This document shows, one piece after another, positions 3,995-5,367 of a stretch of DNA of 5,367 nt; the stretch's first letter is position 1, and each line of letters opens with the position of its first letter. The translations under genes were made by a program, and so were the position numbers. The notes beneath the pieces were generated by a model. It was given only the letters and a program-made list of their open reading frames with translations, had not been told where the DNA came from and searched no databases. The stretch is from JBQTHP01 sp052389755 (GTDB taxonomy: Bacteria; Pseudomonadota; Gammaproteobacteria; Steroidobacterales; Steroidobacteraceae), in assembly GCA_052389755.1 (NCBI GenBank), contig JBQTHP010000030.1, forward strand, positions 1 to 5,367, read 5' to 3'.

Positions 3995-5367
3995 TCAGTC
4001 GAATCTGTAGCTGAACCTCCCGTACCACAGGCCGCCGTTGAAGCCATACGGCGAGTACTGGCTGTAGCGATTGCCGACGGTAGCCGCGGCGTTCGGATTC
4101 TCATCCGGATACTGGTCGAAGACGTTCTGCGCGCCGAGCACGAAGGTCAGTGCATCGTTGTGGGTGTACGCCAGTTCGGCGTCGACAATGTAATCGCCGC
4201 CGTCGTAGAGCTGACCGTCCTCGTTGTCGTACCAGTCATCGTAGTAGCTCAGCCTGGCCAGCGCGCGCCAACCGCCCCAGGACTGCGTGCCCGTCACGCC
4301 CCAGCGGGTCTCCGGCAGACCTTCCTGCAACTGGCGAATGCGGGCGTCGTTCAGCGTCACGGGATTGAAGCGGGTCACTTCCGTTTCATTGTTGTTGAAC
4401 GTCAGACTCAGGCTGGTGTGTCCAGCGAACAGGTCCGTCTCATACGTCGCCACCACATCGACGCCCTCGGTCTTGGTGTCGAAATCATTGGTGAAGAAAC
4501 GGAAGTTCTGCAGATTCGCAGCGCTCGTTACTCCCGAAGCCACCAGCGCCGCCACTTCGGCCGGGGTGAGCTGGAAGTTCTGCGACACCGCAATCCGGTC
4601 CTCTACGTCTATGGAATAAAAGTCGGCTGTCAGGCTGAAGGCGCTCAGTTCGAAAATCGCGCCGAGGCTGAAGCTTTGCGACTCTTCGGCGTCCAGCGGC
4701 CGGCCGCCGCGCAGCAGTGCGACGGGGTTGGTCGGTGGAATCGTGCCGTTGTTGACCAGCTCCTGCAGCCCCGGATCGAATTGCGTAGTGATATTCGAGG
4801 CATTCGATTGGCCCGGCGTGGGCGCCCGGAACCCGGTGCTCCAGCTGCCGCGAACGGCGAAAGCGTCGTTGAAACGGAAGTTGGTCGCAATCTTGCCGTT
4901 GGTGGTTGTGCCGAAATCCTCGAAGTCTTCCCAACGCACGGCGAAATCGATCTGCCAGCGCTCGATCGGCTGCCAGGCGACGTCTCCATACAATGCGTGA
5001 TTGCTGCGGCTCCAGCTACCCGCGATGGTGTCGCTGAAGCCGGGGAAGCCGTTCGAAGCCGCGCTGAAACCCTGCGGAGCCAGCGGACCGAAGTCCCAGG
5101 ACTCGATCTGTCCGGCTTCGATCTTGAACGTCTCATCGCGATACTCCGCGCCGGCCGCGAGCGTGACGGCATCGTTGAGCCCGTAAGACAAATCGAGGTT
5201 GACGTTGAGCTCGTCCTGGATATACGACCCCGGATCAAACACCGTCGGGGTGTTCGGACCGAAGGAGGCATTGACCGTGTTCGAGATGAAGAAGTCCACG
5301 CGGTTGTAACCGTACCCGGCGCTCACGTCCCAGTGGAAACGCTCCCCCGCCGTGCCCCTGACACCCG
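3995..5367 (-). CDS. TonB-dependent receptor, C-terminal barrel portion (5' end beyond the window)
   Basis: The minus-strand frame is open from the right edge to TGA at 3997-3995, about 457 residues. A GTG at 5326 is only an internal Val: upstream codons continue with barrel-like sequence (ERFHWDVSAGYGYNRVDFF). Features of the receptor barrel (PF00593 type) are the many aromatic-edged strands, STGFRAPTPGQSNASN in mid-chain, and LGAQNVFDQYPDENPN near the end. SQYSPYGFNGGLWYGRFSYRFD closes the chain, ending in an aromatic strand one residue short of the terminus. The N-terminal signal, TonB box, plug domain and first part of the barrel must lie outside the window. These outer-membrane receptors import siderophores, cobalamin or glycans using TonB-ExbBD energy. 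Substrate specificity is not readable from this half. I see no frameshift or internal stop. Confidence 0.92.
   Translation of the reverse strand, partial: GVRGTAGERFHWDVSAGYGYNRVDFFISNTVNASFGPNTPTVFDPGSYIQDELNVNLDLSYGLNDAVTLAAGAEYRDETFKIEAGQIESWDFGPLAPQGFSAASNGFPGFSDTIAGSWSRSNHALYGDVAWQPIERWQIDFAVRWEDFEDFGTTTNGKIATNFRFNDAFAVRGSWSTGFRAPTPGQSNASNITTQFDPGLQELVNNGTIPPTNPVALLRGGRPLDAEESQSFSLGAIFELSAFSLTADFYSIDVEDRIAVSQNFQLTPAEVAALVASGVTSAANLQNFRFFTNDFDTKTEGVDVVATYETDLFAGHTSLSLTFNNNETEVTRFNPVTLNDARIRQLQEGLPETRWGVTGTQSWGGWRALARLSYYDDWYDNEDGQLYDGGDYIVDAELAYTHNDALTFVLGAQNVFDQYPDENPNAAATVGNRYSQYSPYGFNGGLWYGRFSYRFD

Noticed and set aside
3180..4028. 282-residue minus-strand open frame under the cytochrome and acetyltransferase genes
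   Set aside because: It is antisense to two well-supported domains, and its translation looks like a reverse-strand shadow.

Overview
The window is high-GC DNA, most likely from an environmental proteobacterium. The signs are GC-rich codon use, a TonB-dependent receptor, c-type cytochrome biogenesis and outer-membrane barrels. A gammaproteobacterium of the Xanthomonadales/Steroidobacter sort is an impression from the receptor's style, not a demonstrated assignment. No rRNA, tRNA, CRISPR array, transposase or integrase is visible.

Layout, left to right. Positions 1-189 (minus) hold a piece of an outer-membrane-barrel-like gene whose 5' part is missing. Its frame is closed by a stop at 190-192, and a toxin-antitoxin gene begins only about 60 bp further upstream. 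Positions 249-1867 (minus) carry two type II toxin-antitoxin modules in tandem. An RHH antitoxin/PIN toxin pair (1867 down to 1248) is followed by a Xre-MbcA-ParS-type antitoxin/RES toxin pair (1164 down to 249). Both pairs are antitoxin first with overlapping genes (4 bp and 17 bp), and each has its own promoter. The Xre-RES promoter has two CTCA-NN-TGAG inverted repeats 22 bp apart, one in the -35/-10 spacer and one over the predicted transcription start. The RHH promoter appears to give a leaderless mRNA with short TTACAT repeats at the start codon.

The strand then switches. A 217-bp divergent intergenic region leads to a 32-codon open frame (2085-2183, plus) for a possible single-pass membrane microprotein. 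It is followed by a 350-residue exported protein (2307-3359) with an N-terminal mono-haem cytochrome c domain and a C-terminal half that looks like an outer-membrane beta-barrel. A GNAT acetyltransferase (3411-3947) has its own promoter-like element and probably a leaderless mRNA. Converging on it from the right is the C-terminal half of a TonB-dependent receptor (minus, stop at 3995), which runs off the window's right end.

The left third is a stress/accessory toxin-antitoxin cluster beside damaged outer-membrane gene DNA. The right two thirds are envelope functions (periplasmic/outer-membrane cytochrome, nutrient receptor) plus an acetyltransferase. The most notable items are the operator-in-promoter arrangement of the Xre-RES module, the cytochrome-barrel fusion with its doubtful start, and the unannotated microprotein frame.
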